64,000 nucleotides of DNA from Anastrepha obliqua (Eukaryota; Arthropoda; Insecta; Diptera; Tephritidae), in the NCBI RefSeq assembly GCF_027943255.1, contig NC_072894.1:128641601-128705600 (forward strand), read 5' to 3'. The notes under the pieces are model-generated. The model was not told the DNA's origin. It was given only the letters and a program-made list of their open reading frames with translations, and ran no database searches. Positions 12,496 to 22,804 of the stretch are shown here, piece after piece. Both the position numbers and the translations under genes were made by a program. Numbering within the stretch: the first letter of the stretch is position 1; every line of letters begins with the position of its first letter.

Positions 12496-12833
12496 ACATA
12501 TCTTATAAGGTATATGGTAAATATTACCATACATTTTTTCCTTCATATATAATAAAATAAAAAAATTAATAATTATAACATTAAAACAACAGGTATTATT
12601 AACAAACTTGGTTTTATTTTAAATTCTTCAAGTGAATCAAATTAATAATAATCAATGAGAAGGCATATGCAAATACAAATACGTGAATTTATATATGTAC
12701 ATTTGCGCATATACATACATACATATATACGCTCACTTAAGTAGGAGAGAGCAAGATATCGAACGTTGCCGTTCGTTTGCTTTGTTTGCTTTGTCGTTCG
12801 TTCCGCCCTTTCGCTTGCAGTTCATTCAATGCA

Positions 12834-13018
12834 ATGAGCAAGGTAACGGCAATGAGCAAGGTAACACTAATATGAGCAAGGTAACACTAATGAGCAAGGT
12901 AACACTAATATGAGCAAGGTAACACTAATATGAGCAAGGTAACACTAATGAGCAAGGTAACACTAATATGAGCAAGGTAACACTAATGAGCAAGGTAACT
13001 ACATATGAGCAAGGTAAC
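12834..13018. repeat. GAGCAAGGTAAC minisatellite
   Basis: About nine to ten copies of an 18-20 bp unit built on GAGCAAGGTAACACTAAT are seen. Copy B carries only about four units (20398-20462, reverse orientation) plus a few more near 20786-20815, so the copy number varies between the two element copies. The repeat creates a spurious MSKVTLI-repeat frame. Confidence 0.9.
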
Positions 13019-13084
13019 GACACATTTTTTCGTGCGTGCAGCCTGTTAAATCGAATTATAAGACGTTATCACGTCAAAAAATAG

Positions 13085-13810
13085 GAAGAAGAACAGTGTT
13101 TTTACTTGTAATTTTGCGCAATGGCCATACCACCGTGTGCTCGGCAGCAGAATTGCGCCTGCTCATTTCACTCGTATTCGCACACTCGTGCAATCAGTCG
13201 TTGTTCAGACGGCACCGAAGGGAAGCTTCTTTGATTTTTTTCGTATACCACCAACACGATCACATGACCCCGATTGCGTCAGCCAATCAGCTAATTTTTT
13301 CAAAATCGCTGAGCGCTGGTTAACAGCAAACAGCTTCTAAATTTTTTTCACCTCAATTGAATGGTTACTGTCAAATAAAAATAAAAGAAATAGTCTACAT
13401 TATCTATCTATCTATCTCTACCTCTCCCTAAAAATTTTATGGATACAATTTTTTCATCAAAGTTGAAATATATCCCTATTCATATTTCTTATTTTTCAAG
13501 TTATATTCAAATACAAAAAAATATTTCTCCCTGCTCAATCTCGCATGCTATCTGCTATAGATTCACCGAAATTAGCCTTCGCCCACCTTTTTGATTACTT
13601 TCAACAGAATTATTGACATATTGGCTTTTCGGAACGTTATGTGAGTTTTTTCATGTTTCAGGAGGAAAATAGTTTTATTTTGTAGCCCAAACCTCCATTT
13701 GCTTGCTTACATCAATTCTAGTAACGCCCCAGGAAGATACCATTAAGACAAAGTGCTTGATTAAGACTCAACCTTTGCTGTAACCTTCCCTATTTTCTTT
13801 TCGGCGCATC
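13085..13810. other. Non-coding stretch
   Basis: No supported gene. A short TATC microsatellite lies at about 13400-13420. Two overlapping frames at 13036-13340 partly extend from the repeat above and have no recognisable domain. Confidence 0.5.
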
Positions 13811-13814
13811 AGTA

Positions 13815-14352
13815 CAGGGTGGGTAAAATTTGCTTTTTGAATCGGCTATATAAAAAACTAATCAATATTTTTTCAAACGTTTTTTTCTTTATTTTGAAGA
13901 TTGAACATTGTCATTCATGAATGAAAAATAATATCGTTCAAATGACTGCCACGACTGGCTTTACAGTAGGCCATTCGATCAACCCAATTTTTAAGCACAT
14001 TTTCGATTGTTTGGGCTCCAATTTCATGAATGGCAACTTCGATTTCGTGTTTTAAAGCATCAATCGTCTCTGGATGGTTCGCATAGCATTTGTCCGAAAC
14101 GCCTCCCCTTCGAGTGTAACTTTGGCAGTGTGACACCGTTACATCACCGTCCTGTTGAAACCAAATGTCGTCCGTGGAAGAAGAAGAAGACTCACCACTT
14201 TGGAAATAGGTTTTCAATATTTCCCAATTTTGTTCAAGCTTATAGCGTATCATTTCGTAAACTTCAAACCTTTAAGTAAATTATGAACACATTTGACATG
14301 CCATTTGTGTTACCATTCTCAAAAAAATAGGTGGTTCAAGACGCAAACCCTG
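13815..14352 (-). mobile_element. Internally deleted Tc1/mariner-type element with TA target site
   Basis: The ends read TA-CAGGGTGGG on the left and ACCCTG-TA on the right (TA at 13813-13814 and 14353-14354). This gives a 538-bp element whose short inverted ends are flanked by the TA duplication expected of Tc1/mariner insertions. It contains a shortened transposase frame (13915-14253). Autonomous members of such families are 1.2-1.3 kb, so more than half has been lost internally. Confidence 0.75.
13915..14253 (-). pseudogene. Chimeric, internally deleted mariner-type transposase frame
   Basis: The 112-codon frame joins three parts of a transposase. The first is an N-terminal start block (YKLEQNWEILKTYF, about residues 4-17). 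The second is the motif around the second catalytic Asp (DIWFQQDG, about 29-36). The third is a C-terminal block (HPETIDALKHEI, then ENVLKNWVDRM, then SRGSHLNDIIFHS). The helix-turn-helix remainder and the first and third catalytic Asp motifs are gone, so it cannot catalyse transposition. The frame is still open across the junctions, which is notable but may be chance. The family is that with WFQQDGATCHT-type motifs, also present at 36681, 55350 and 61321. Confidence 0.75.
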
Positions 14353-14354
14353 TA

Positions 14355-16325
14355 GTTCTGTGGCTCAGTAAATTACAAATTCTTCGGTTGAACTAAGTCC
14401 TCAATAAAGAATAAACAAATAACCAAAGTTAGTTGAGCAAAAACTGCCAAGTTGAAATATTCGTAGACAACATTTTTATTTTATATTAAACGGAAAAGTG
14501 ATGAGGCAGCACAAAAAGAAACACGCACACGCACAGTTAGCGATTACGATGTGTGGTGTGTGAATAGGGCAAGGATGCAGCCTGCAGCAGTCGTGTGCGT
14601 CTCATGCGAATGTTTTTGCATTCATTTGCATATTGCAATATTTTCATTTGTCATGCTAACTGACTGTTTGTCTGTCTCACGCTCAGCAGACGCTTCGACA
14701 CTCTGCAGGCTTACACTCACACATACATATGTATGTCTACGTGAGTTTGTATGCAATATTTACGCATGTATTTGTTTTGCGTGTGTGAGCCAAAGTGCTT
14801 GCACTTGCAAGTGTTTTTCTTCATTTGCGGCATTTATTGTCATAATCAGGCAACCCACAATATGGAACGCTTGATTGTGGTATTGTTTGCTAGAACTCTC
14901 CTAAAATTCTGTTTCGTTGCTTTTCTTGCCATTCAGTCATACGAAGTCGGCTGCCTTTCCCCGCAGTTGAGTTGCAGCTGTGGAAAAACATGACAAGCGT
15001 AATTCTACTTGCTTTTGTAATTTCGTGCTTGCTTTTGTTTCATAATTATTATTATTACTCTTGTCTACTGCATGTTTTCAACGCCTTGGTATGCATGAGA
15101 CACGCTCTTTCATTTGTGGGCATAGGCACTCTTCTTCTTCTTTTTCTTAAACATTTCCCTTTGCATCTCTTGAAATTATTTCCAACTTGTATATGAAAAT
15201 TAGTCTGCCTGTCTGCTGATACTAAATATGCCGCGTACGGTTGTTGTACTGTGAAATATCGCAGTCCTGTAAGAGCCTTTTTAATTTCCCTGCTGGTGGC
15301 ATCAATATAAAACCAGTGCTTCAGGGCATACGAAACTATACTCAAATCTGAAACTCCGATTCGGTTTCTTGCGTTTTGCAGAAGGTGAGCATTCCACGAG
15401 TTGGAAACGGTAATCTTCTCGTGGGGACCTATGGTTTGCGACACGAAGAAGGTGAATTTTAGACATATTTGCTTTAAGCCAGTGTTGCTTTTGTGTAAGT
15501 AGCAGTAGAAATGTGGCTGAGAAAACCTGTTATGAGATCGTACCTGGGCTCAAGTGTCGCTATGTAAGGAACAAGTATTTTTAAATTTTCAATTAAAATT
15601 TTCAATTAAAATATGTGAGGCGAGGCCTTAAGCCTTACTGGTCATCGGTTGTATCAGGTCAGTCAGAGTTACCCCACGGGTGGGCCTCTCTTCGGCGAGA
15701 TTATTCGATAGAGGGTATATTTACCCTTCCTCATTCTTCAGCAATCTTCGGAAGGAAAGATGGTTGTGAGTTATGAGCTCTGCCATCGCCATGGTGACAC
15801 AAAATTTCTTTCTGTGCTCCTTTGCTGTGAAACCATTTTAGAAGATTCAACGCCGATCGACTTCTAAATAAATTTTTGGTCATTTCGACATGCTCTTTGT
15901 ACGGAAAGGCGGAATTGAGGAAGCTTGAGTAAATTAAAAATCGGAAAATTATGCAAATTCCAAGTGAAGTGCGTTGAAATACCGAAAACATTTATATATA
16001 ATATTTAAAATTAAATTTTTATACTATACTTTAAAATTAAGCATAACCGCTTATGAGTATTTACTTTTCTTTTCTGAGATAAAAGAGAAAAAAAGATAAA
16101 ACTGAGATTTCAAAAATCAAAAAATTCCTTTGGTGACTCTGTGCGTTTTTGTGCTACGTTTCAAGCAGAGCTTATTTTGTGTTCGCAGAGCGCATTACTC
16201 AGCTTAAAGCGCAAAATATTCAGTTGCAAAATACTGCTTATTTCTTCCTTTGCGGATTTCTTATTTTCCGCCTCGTTGGTGCGAACACTCCTGTATTAGG
16301 GTACTAATTTGTATGCGGCTACGAG
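14355..16325. other. Non-coding stretch, no supported gene
   Basis: Open frames of up to 129 codons occur on both strands (14551-15444), but they overlap each other and carry no recognisable motif. Short microsatellites are present. A small direct repeat of the form TTTTCAATTAAAA lies at about 15585-15612. Confidence 0.5.
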
Positions 16326-16327
16326 TA

Positions 16328-17610
16328 CGAGGGGTGCCTTTTATATTTCGGGATTAGAGAACAAAAACAAATTTTAATCATCACTTTATTGTTTTTCAAA
16401 ATATTCTCCATGAAGATCTATACACTTTTGCATGCGTTTGAACCAATTGTCGAAGCACTTTTGCCACTCTGAATGAGGTACCTCCAAAACATGCATTCTG
16501 AATGCCGCAACCGCTTCTTCAGGTGTCGAAGAACGTTGACCTCTCAGTTTGTTTTTTACGTACAGGAATAAAAAGAAGTCATTCGGTGCCAAGTTAGGAC
16601 TATACGGCGGATGACCCATTAATTCGATGTTTTGGGTGCTCAAATATGCAGTTGCTTGAGCCGATGTGTGAGAGCTCGCGGTGTCCTGGTGAAGAGTGAT
16701 CCGTCTTTGGCGATTGGTTTTGCTAATTTCTTGGAAGACAACTGGCAAGCAAATGATTGTGTACCACTCAGAATTTACTCTTCTGCGTTGTTCTAGTGGT
16801 ACGGTTGCGACATGTCCAGTTTTTCCGAAAAAACGGGCGACCATTTGCTTGGAAGTGCTTCGTGCGCGAACAACTTTTGTTGGATTTGGCTCATCTTGAA
16901 ACTCCCATACAGTCGACTGCTGTTTACTTTCGGGCTCATACGCGTATATCCATGATTCATCACCTGTCACGATGTCATAGACGTGTTTCGAAGCCCCGCG
17001 ATCGTATTTTTGAGCGTTTCCTTCGACCAATCGACACGAGCCTTTTTTTGAGCGATTGACAAATTGTGTGGGATCCAACGCGAACAAATTTTTTTGACAG
17101 TCAAATGTTTATGCAATATTGAATGTATGCTGGTCCCACTAATGCCTAAGATTGTTTCCATCTCACGATAGGTCACATGACGATCTTGCAATATCAGTTC
17201 GCGCACAGCATCAATGGTTTTCGGAACAACAACTGATTTTGGACGACCTTCACGAAATTCGTCTTGAAGTGAACTATGACCACGATTGAATTCACCATAC
17301 CATCGATAAACACTGGTTCTTGATGGAGCTTCATCGCCAAAAAATGAATTAAGTTCATCCATGCAATGTTGCTGAGTTAATCCACGTCGAAAGTTGTAAA
17401 AAATAATCGCACGAAAATGTTCACGATTTAATTCCATTTTGGACCGAGATAAATCTTTTAAGTTACTGTAAACAACACAAATAGCGCTGGTATTTCAAAA
17501 CGTTCTGCGTACGTAAAAGCTAAAAAATGTCAAACTTTGCGATACAGCTGTCAGTTGCCAGATTGCAACACCAGGGTTTCCAAATCCCGAAATATAAAAG
17601 GCACCCCTCG
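16328..17610 (-). mobile_element. Nearly complete mariner element (1283 bp) with perfect 28-bp TIRs
   Basis: The 28-bp inverted terminal repeats (16328-16355 and 17583-17610, starting CGAGGGGTGCC) are identical, and each is flanked by TA (16326-16327 and 17611-17612), the mariner target-site duplication. Length and layout fit a full mariner: one transposase gene with short untranslated ends. Perfect TIRs and a transposase spoiled by essentially one base suggest a comparatively young insertion. Confidence 0.93.
16386..17437 (-). pseudogene. Mariner transposase, DD34D, single-base frameshift
   Basis: The gene starts at 17437 (MELNREHFRAIIFYNF), and the first frame runs 157 codons. It carries two helix-turn-helix-type DNA-binding segments (around TSVYRWYGEF and TYREMETILGISGTS). 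It then breaks in a short A-run on the minus strand (T5 at 17007-17011 on +), where one base appears missing. The second frame continues with VTGDESWIY (first catalytic Asp), ITLHQD (second) and YSPNLAPND (third), with 34 residues between the second and third, and ends at 16386. Both parts add up to about 350 residues, the usual mariner length. The second motif reads HQDTASSH where HDNASSH is usual, but the Asp is kept. As it stands no full-length enzyme can be made. Confidence 0.92.
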
Positions 17611-17612
17611 TA

Positions 17613-18265
17613 GTTTTGCTTGCGCCGGTGTATGAAGTAATACAAAGAGATGATTTGAAATACCAAAGGATGAAACAATTCGTAAATTTTATTACTGAAA
17701 GGATTGTTATTATTTAGCTCTTTGGGAATAATTCTTTTGACGTTTTTTGCCATATTTGCTTACTGTAGCCGCAAGGTAAAACTACAAGAAAAACCAATTA
17801 AAGTTAGCGTAGAATCGACGCCGACAGTGCAGTGACAGTGAGTCGACAAATCGCCTAGCGGCGGTCGGGCACAACAAGCAAAATTTTAACTGTTGAGTTT
17901 AGAAATAATTAAAATAGTTCAACGAACTCAACGCGCGGCTCTTGAATCAGCTACGGCTGTAGGCATTGAAATGCAAAGTCGCATAAAAAAAAGTAAAACA
18001 ATTGATACAAATGGAAGAGAAGTAATGGCAAGAGAAAATGTATACCGAAAGGTAGGAATGCTAATTTACTCTATTTAGAATTTTGTTTTTTTGCTATGTT
18101 GCCGCGTATACCTGTTAGTAAAAATGAAAAGTTGCGAAAATGAACTTGAAAGTTTGGGTCTAACCTTTCGGTGGCACCCAAACGAACTAACGCTAATTTA
18201 CTTTTGGCTTTGTATCTACGGAAAGATTAAGGGTTAGACTCTGTAAAAGTGTATATATTATTATT
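17613..18265. other. Non-coding stretch
   Basis: No supported gene. The small frames at 17520-17753 and 17893-18078 show no recognisable motif. Confidence 0.5.
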
Positions 18266-18269
18266 ATTA

Positions 18270-18560
18270 GTATTTGGTTAAGCGCCGACTATGAGGCGTA
18301 TAGTGCCAAAGTCAGTGATTTCCAGTTTCTTCTATCGCTGACTGTTTACTCGTGAAGCCTGCTAAGATTCTTTGGGTCGTCCTCTGTGTCTGTAACCTTG
18401 CGGGTTGCGCTCTAAGGCCATCGCTGGTATTTCTTACTGTTTTTAAGAGTATGTCCAAACCAGGCCCGTTCCCTCTTACGGATTTCAATATTGATTGCGT
18501 CGCCAAGCGCGTATATTATTGTACGTCATCGACTTACAAAAGTTTGCAGTTTGGATGCTA
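18270..18560 (-). pseudogene. LINE 3'-terminal coding relic
   Basis: On the minus strand, with frame changes, the segment reads a MALERNPQG-like block, then RHRGRPKESW, then a decayed tail. The order (WNPQG followed by RGRPxxxWRR) is the C-terminal signature of several insect non-LTR retrotransposon polyproteins. The polymerase core is absent and stops interrupt it. The family cannot be fixed from this short stretch. Confidence 0.5.
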
Positions 18561-18569
18561 TTTCCCGTG

Positions 18570-20340
18570 ATGTTGCTAAGGTCAATCTCGCAGTTCTTCA
18601 ATTCTCTGTTTTCAATTCTCTGTTTTTTTAGACTTTGAATATCATTCCAGGAGAGTTGTGCCCAAAGAATCATTAAATGGGTTGCCATTTGCCATTTGTG
18701 GTGGTGCCTTTACGCTTTATTTGGTAAAAAAGATATATATTACTGAGGCCAAATAAAAAGGTGGTCTTCCAATTTAAATTTTCCTAGAAAATCGATATAA
18801 ATAGTGAGCGCAACGTCCTGTGATAGGTGTTTGATAGAACTTTTCTTCCAACTTGCGTTGTGTGTCTTTATGTTTTTCCACGAAGGCACTAGAAATCAAG
18901 TTTTACTCTGTTTCCGAGCGATGGAAGCAACTTCTTTCTTCCGTAATTTGCTGCGTATGCCAAGGTGTGCTAGGGTTAAATTTTTTTACACCAGAGCTTT
19001 GAATTAATTTCTGTAAACGACAATAAGTTGTTTAATCAGGTAGGCAACCGCAGAAAGGATTACAAATGTATGTGCAGCGGGTTTTGCGTAAGTCAGTTTA
19101 ATCGACAGTTGCCGTCAACGTACCTAAGCTGGTGTGCAGCGGGCTGTTCAGCGAACGCAAACAACCGCAAGGGAATTAGGCGACTTGAAAGCGGGATATT
19201 CTGTGTGTGTGGGTATTTTGACTGGCGTCTGTTCTTGCTGTCTGCTTTTTGCCGCTCTACCAATAAATAAATATAAGCTGCTCGCACACACACATGCAGT
19301 TAACCACCAGCCGTATGCTTGCGTGCTTGTGTGTGTGCGCTCTAGCGCCTAAAAGCATTTTACGACAGCCAGTTTTTTATTCGGCTTATGCCCCTCGTCT
19401 ACTTCGTATTGTTTTGTGCGGATTTCGTTTTGTTTGCTCGCTTCTTTGTTTCAGCGCAGATGAGGACACACATACAAGTAAACATTATACCAGTGCTCTA
19501 CAGCGCACTAGCCCAGACATGCAAATGTGTAGTTCGCCGTCAATAACGTGCCTCGCTGCCTTTAGCTTATTCTCATTTATTTTCTCAGTTTTATTTTGCA
19601 TCGACATATTTGCCTTCTTCGCTGTCGTCGCTTGGGAGCTTTCAACGACAGGATGGATGTACGTGTAAATGTATGTGTACATAAGAGAATTAGTGTCGCT
19701 TTGATTTGATCATTTCACGTAAGCCGGTTTCCGAGTATTAGTGGTAAGGTAAAGTAAAGAAGCAACAAGGGGCGCGGAAGAAGCGAGATTTTTTACTTTA
19801 TTGCATTTCTTTCCACGGTGAAAGTAATGATATCGTTCACTTGCAGAAATTGTGGTAAATTAAATAGACACGTCAATAGTGCAGACAACTTTGAGCGAAA
19901 TTTTGGCTTTCCTGAGCACTTAATAAATTGCAATCGGATAAGTAAGTACCAAACACTTGTTGATGCGCTAACAGAGATCTAGCCAATGACTTTGCAATGA
20001 CATAACGAATCTCATTTAAGTGTGGCACAATACCTGGTACGAGTAATATTGTACGATAATTCACTGCTTCTGGTGCTTTAAAAATGTTAATGAGTCTCTA
20101 AACTATCAAGTACTAGACTATTTCTAACGTCTGTTGAGCAGAGAGTGCAGCTCTTTGTTGTTTCAGAGCACCTAAAATCTGTTTCAACGACAACTCAGCA
20201 CAAATCATTGATGCAGGCAAGCAAAAGACGCGTTTTCCTAGGAAGACGCTCGCCCAAACAACTATCAAAGGACGTACGTGGCAATAACATATAATCCCAG
20301 GTTCGAAATAACTCTCTGACTGGTATGAAAATGTATTTCA
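18570..20340. other. Non-coding stretch, no supported gene
   Basis: The frames at 19028-19682 overlap on both strands and are rich in Cys, Leu and Phe without a recognisable domain. CA runs occur at about 19280-19295. Confidence 0.5.
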
Positions 20341-20341
20341 C

Positions 20342-21143
20342 TTTTGACGTGATAACGTCTTATAATTCGATTTAACAGGCTGCACGCACGAAAAAATGTG
20401 TCGTTACCTTGCTCATTAGTGTTACCTTGCTCATTTGTCGTTACCTTGCTCATTGCCGTCACCTTGAATGAACTGCAAGCGAAAGCGCAGAACGAACGAC
20501 AAAGCAAACAAAGCAAACGAACGGCAACGTTCGACATCTTGCTCTCTCCTACTTAAGTGAGCGTATATATATATGTATATGCGCATATGTACATATATAA
20601 ATTCACGTATTTGTATTTGCATATGCCTTCTTATTGATTATTATTAATTTGATTTACTTGAAGAATTTAAAGTAAAACCAAGTTTGTTAATAATACCTGT
20701 TGTTTTAATGTTATTATTATTTTTTGACGTGATAACGTCTTATAATTCTATGTAGCTGGCTGCACGCACCAAAAAATGCGTCGTTATCTTGCTCATGCGT
20801 CGTTACCTTGCTTGAACAGCATGTTATGTTATGTTATGTTATGTTGTGATATGTTATGTTATGTTATGTTATGTTATGTTATGTTATGTTATGTTATGTT
20901 ATGTTATGTTATGTTATGTTATGTTATGTTATGTTATGTTATGTTATGTTATGTTATGTTATGTTAAAGTATATTATGCTATGTTAATGTTAACTCATTC
21001 TCTATATCCATACAAAATATCTACCAAACAAATAAAATTAAAATTTTCTTTTGAAAAATGCAACCATTCAATCAGTATTTTCTTATGACCTCATCACGTT
21101 AAACTATCGTCAGTAAACCGACTTCACAGACAACCTCTTTTTT
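20342..21143 (-). mobile_element. Unclassified composite repeat, copy B (inverted relative to copy A)
   Basis: It is a reverse-orientation relative of 10571-13080. It starts with GACGTGATAACGTC (20346-20359). It continues through the minisatellite and an AT-rich part that match copy A, then meets a second internal copy of the same end motif (20726-20739). After that come an (ATGTT)n array and the other terminus, ending near CAACCTCTTTTTT. The satellite array and tail found in copy A are absent. The extra internal end suggests nesting or rearrangement between copies. No coding capacity is seen. Confidence 0.65.
20820..20966. repeat. (ATGTT)n array, about 29 units
   Basis: This is the same pentanucleotide as at 10727-11231 read on the opposite strand, with a few variant units at both ends. 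It sits at the equivalent position next to the GTTAACTCATTCTCTATATC flank in both copies, so it is part of the element and not an independent microsatellite. Confidence 0.93.
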
Positions 21144-21334
21144 CACAATTAATGGCAGTCAATTTTACTTTGAAATTTATTTTTAAAAGGTTTGTGTTTA
21201 ATAGTGACGATGCATCCTTTTTATCCAGCCGTTTTAACCGCTATTATTTAAGTTATATTATTACAAACAGTTATATTTTGCAAAAATCTCTGAGTTCTTC
21301 TCTCATCCATTTTGAATTCTCTTAGGATTCTTTT

Positions 21335-22800
21335 ATCATTCTATTCTCAAATGTTTGCCATGTAATTTTATAGACTTGACATAATTTTTTTATGCTGAGC
21401 TCTTTCTTATCTCGTTTAACACCAGTGTGTAGATTTTGAAAAACTTTAGAAGGTCTCTGATTTTCACAGTACTGGGATTTTCCAATTCATCAAAAAAATG
21501 TTTGCCTTAAAACGGAACATCTACATTTGCATAGAGCAGGACAATGGCACAGAAGGTGCGAGATCGTCTCTTCTTTCTCAGCTATACAGCTTCAGCAGAA
21601 GTAATGTGCTTGCACATACATCCTCTGGACCTTTCTGCATATTAGGCAGTGTCTCGTTATAACGGATATCAGTATGATAAGACTGTGTTAATTTTTGCTT
21701 GGCAGAGATTCTGTGCATTTAGCATTGAGAGTCAACCCCAATCGTATGGTCGCCCGGGTGATCCTCAAAAGTAAGTTGGTTACAAGCCTTTAAGGATAGG
21801 CCCATGTCATTGCCTCTGTACTCATCAGTCATCTTGGTGCTGAGTCTCGCTGGTTAATCTGCAATACAGTTAACCTCAATGTCGCAATGGATAGGAATAC
21901 TGGTTATCAGTAGGTGAAATGACTCAGTCATTTCGCTAAGAGATGTTCGGCACTTCAGGGCTACCTTCAAGGTTGTGGACTACTTTATGTAGGATTTTAT
22001 CGCCTACGGCTTTTATTAGTGCCATGAGTTCAGTCAGAAAGACACTACAGTGACCGGAAAGCCGAAAATTAAAGGAGATCGCCAGATGTTCGAAATATAC
22101 AGCTCCGCCCGCCTTGCCTTCGAGCTTTGAACTATCTGTGTATGCATTCATAAACTCGTCTGCCTTACATAGTGTCGTTCCCACTCTTCTCTAGAGAGTG
22201 GGTGGGTCGAGTGCGTTGTCATGGCAATTGTAGGCGAGAGTGCATAGTCCAACAGTCTGGGAAGCTCCGAAATGCCATCCAGGATTTTACCGTGGACGTA
22301 GTCCGCGTTTGCCCATTTACTTGACGTGTTCAACCTTATTGTCGCAGCGCAAGCGATATATCTTCCCTGCACATCCTTTGGAAGGAGGTTTAATGTCGCA
22401 TATAATCCTTTCAATGGTATGGTTGACATTGCACCGGTTATGAGTCTTGCCAGTCTTTGTAACATGTCAACTCTTTTGATATTCACACCCTTCTACAATA
22501 CCATACCAGAGAATTGGCCTAATTACTGCTGTGCAGAGCCAATGTGTTATTGTGGCTTTCAACGCCCATATTTTCGCAATTACGCAGGAGTACCACGCCG
22601 TCATTGCTTTGTCACGCCGTTACTCTGTCTGTGACTGTGAGCCCCCAATTTAGCTTCCTATGCAGTATAAGGGCTAGATATTTAGCGCTTTCCTCTGAGG
22701 GATATTACTTCCAGTTCTCGACTTTTACACCAAAGTGATAATCTGTTGAGAGATCTTCGTTGAAGGTCATACAATGTGGGCAGGTGTTTAGCCGGATTTC
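21335..22800 (-). pseudogene. Non-LTR retrotransposon fragment: RT C-terminus, RNase H and tail
   Basis: Read on the minus strand from about 22800 down, the segment shows a KYLALILHRKLNWG-like block and an LQRLARLITGAM block (reverse transcriptase thumb region). An RNase H domain follows, beginning YTDSSKLEGKAGGAVYF with the first catalytic Asp, with HCSVFLTELMAL and later an IPIHCDIEVNCIAD-like segment. A degraded Cys/His-containing tail (HLLCHCPALCKCR-like after frame correction) comes last. An RNase H after the RT points to the I/LOA-type LINE group. Multiple frameshifts and stops show it is dead. The endonuclease and catalytic RT core are missing (5' truncation). Confidence 0.75.
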
Positions 22801-22804
22801 TATT

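Larger units (their letters stand above)
10571..13080 (+). mobile_element. Unclassified composite repeat, copy A (contains arrays)
   Basis: The left end (AAAAAAGAGGTTGTCTGT, then AACGTGATAACGTC at 10614-10627) and the right end (GACGTTATCACGTC at 13062-13075) recur in inverted orientation at 20342-21143, which defines the limits by comparison. Inside, in order, are a CATAA array, a ~125-bp satellite array, an AT-rich unique part and a GAGCAAGGTAAC minisatellite. No transposase or polymerase frame is seen, so it is non-autonomous. The class is unknown: a foldback-like, Helitron-like or TIR element would all fit. No target-site duplication could be fixed, because the ends sit in A-runs. Confidence 0.65.

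Noticed and set aside
12683..12913. 76-codon frame ending in MSKVTLI repeats
   Set aside because: The repeat part comes from the GAGCAAGGTAAC minisatellite, and the rest is AT-rich spacer.
20776..21088. Plus-strand frames with MLCYV repeats
   Set aside because: Same pentanucleotide artefact in copy B.
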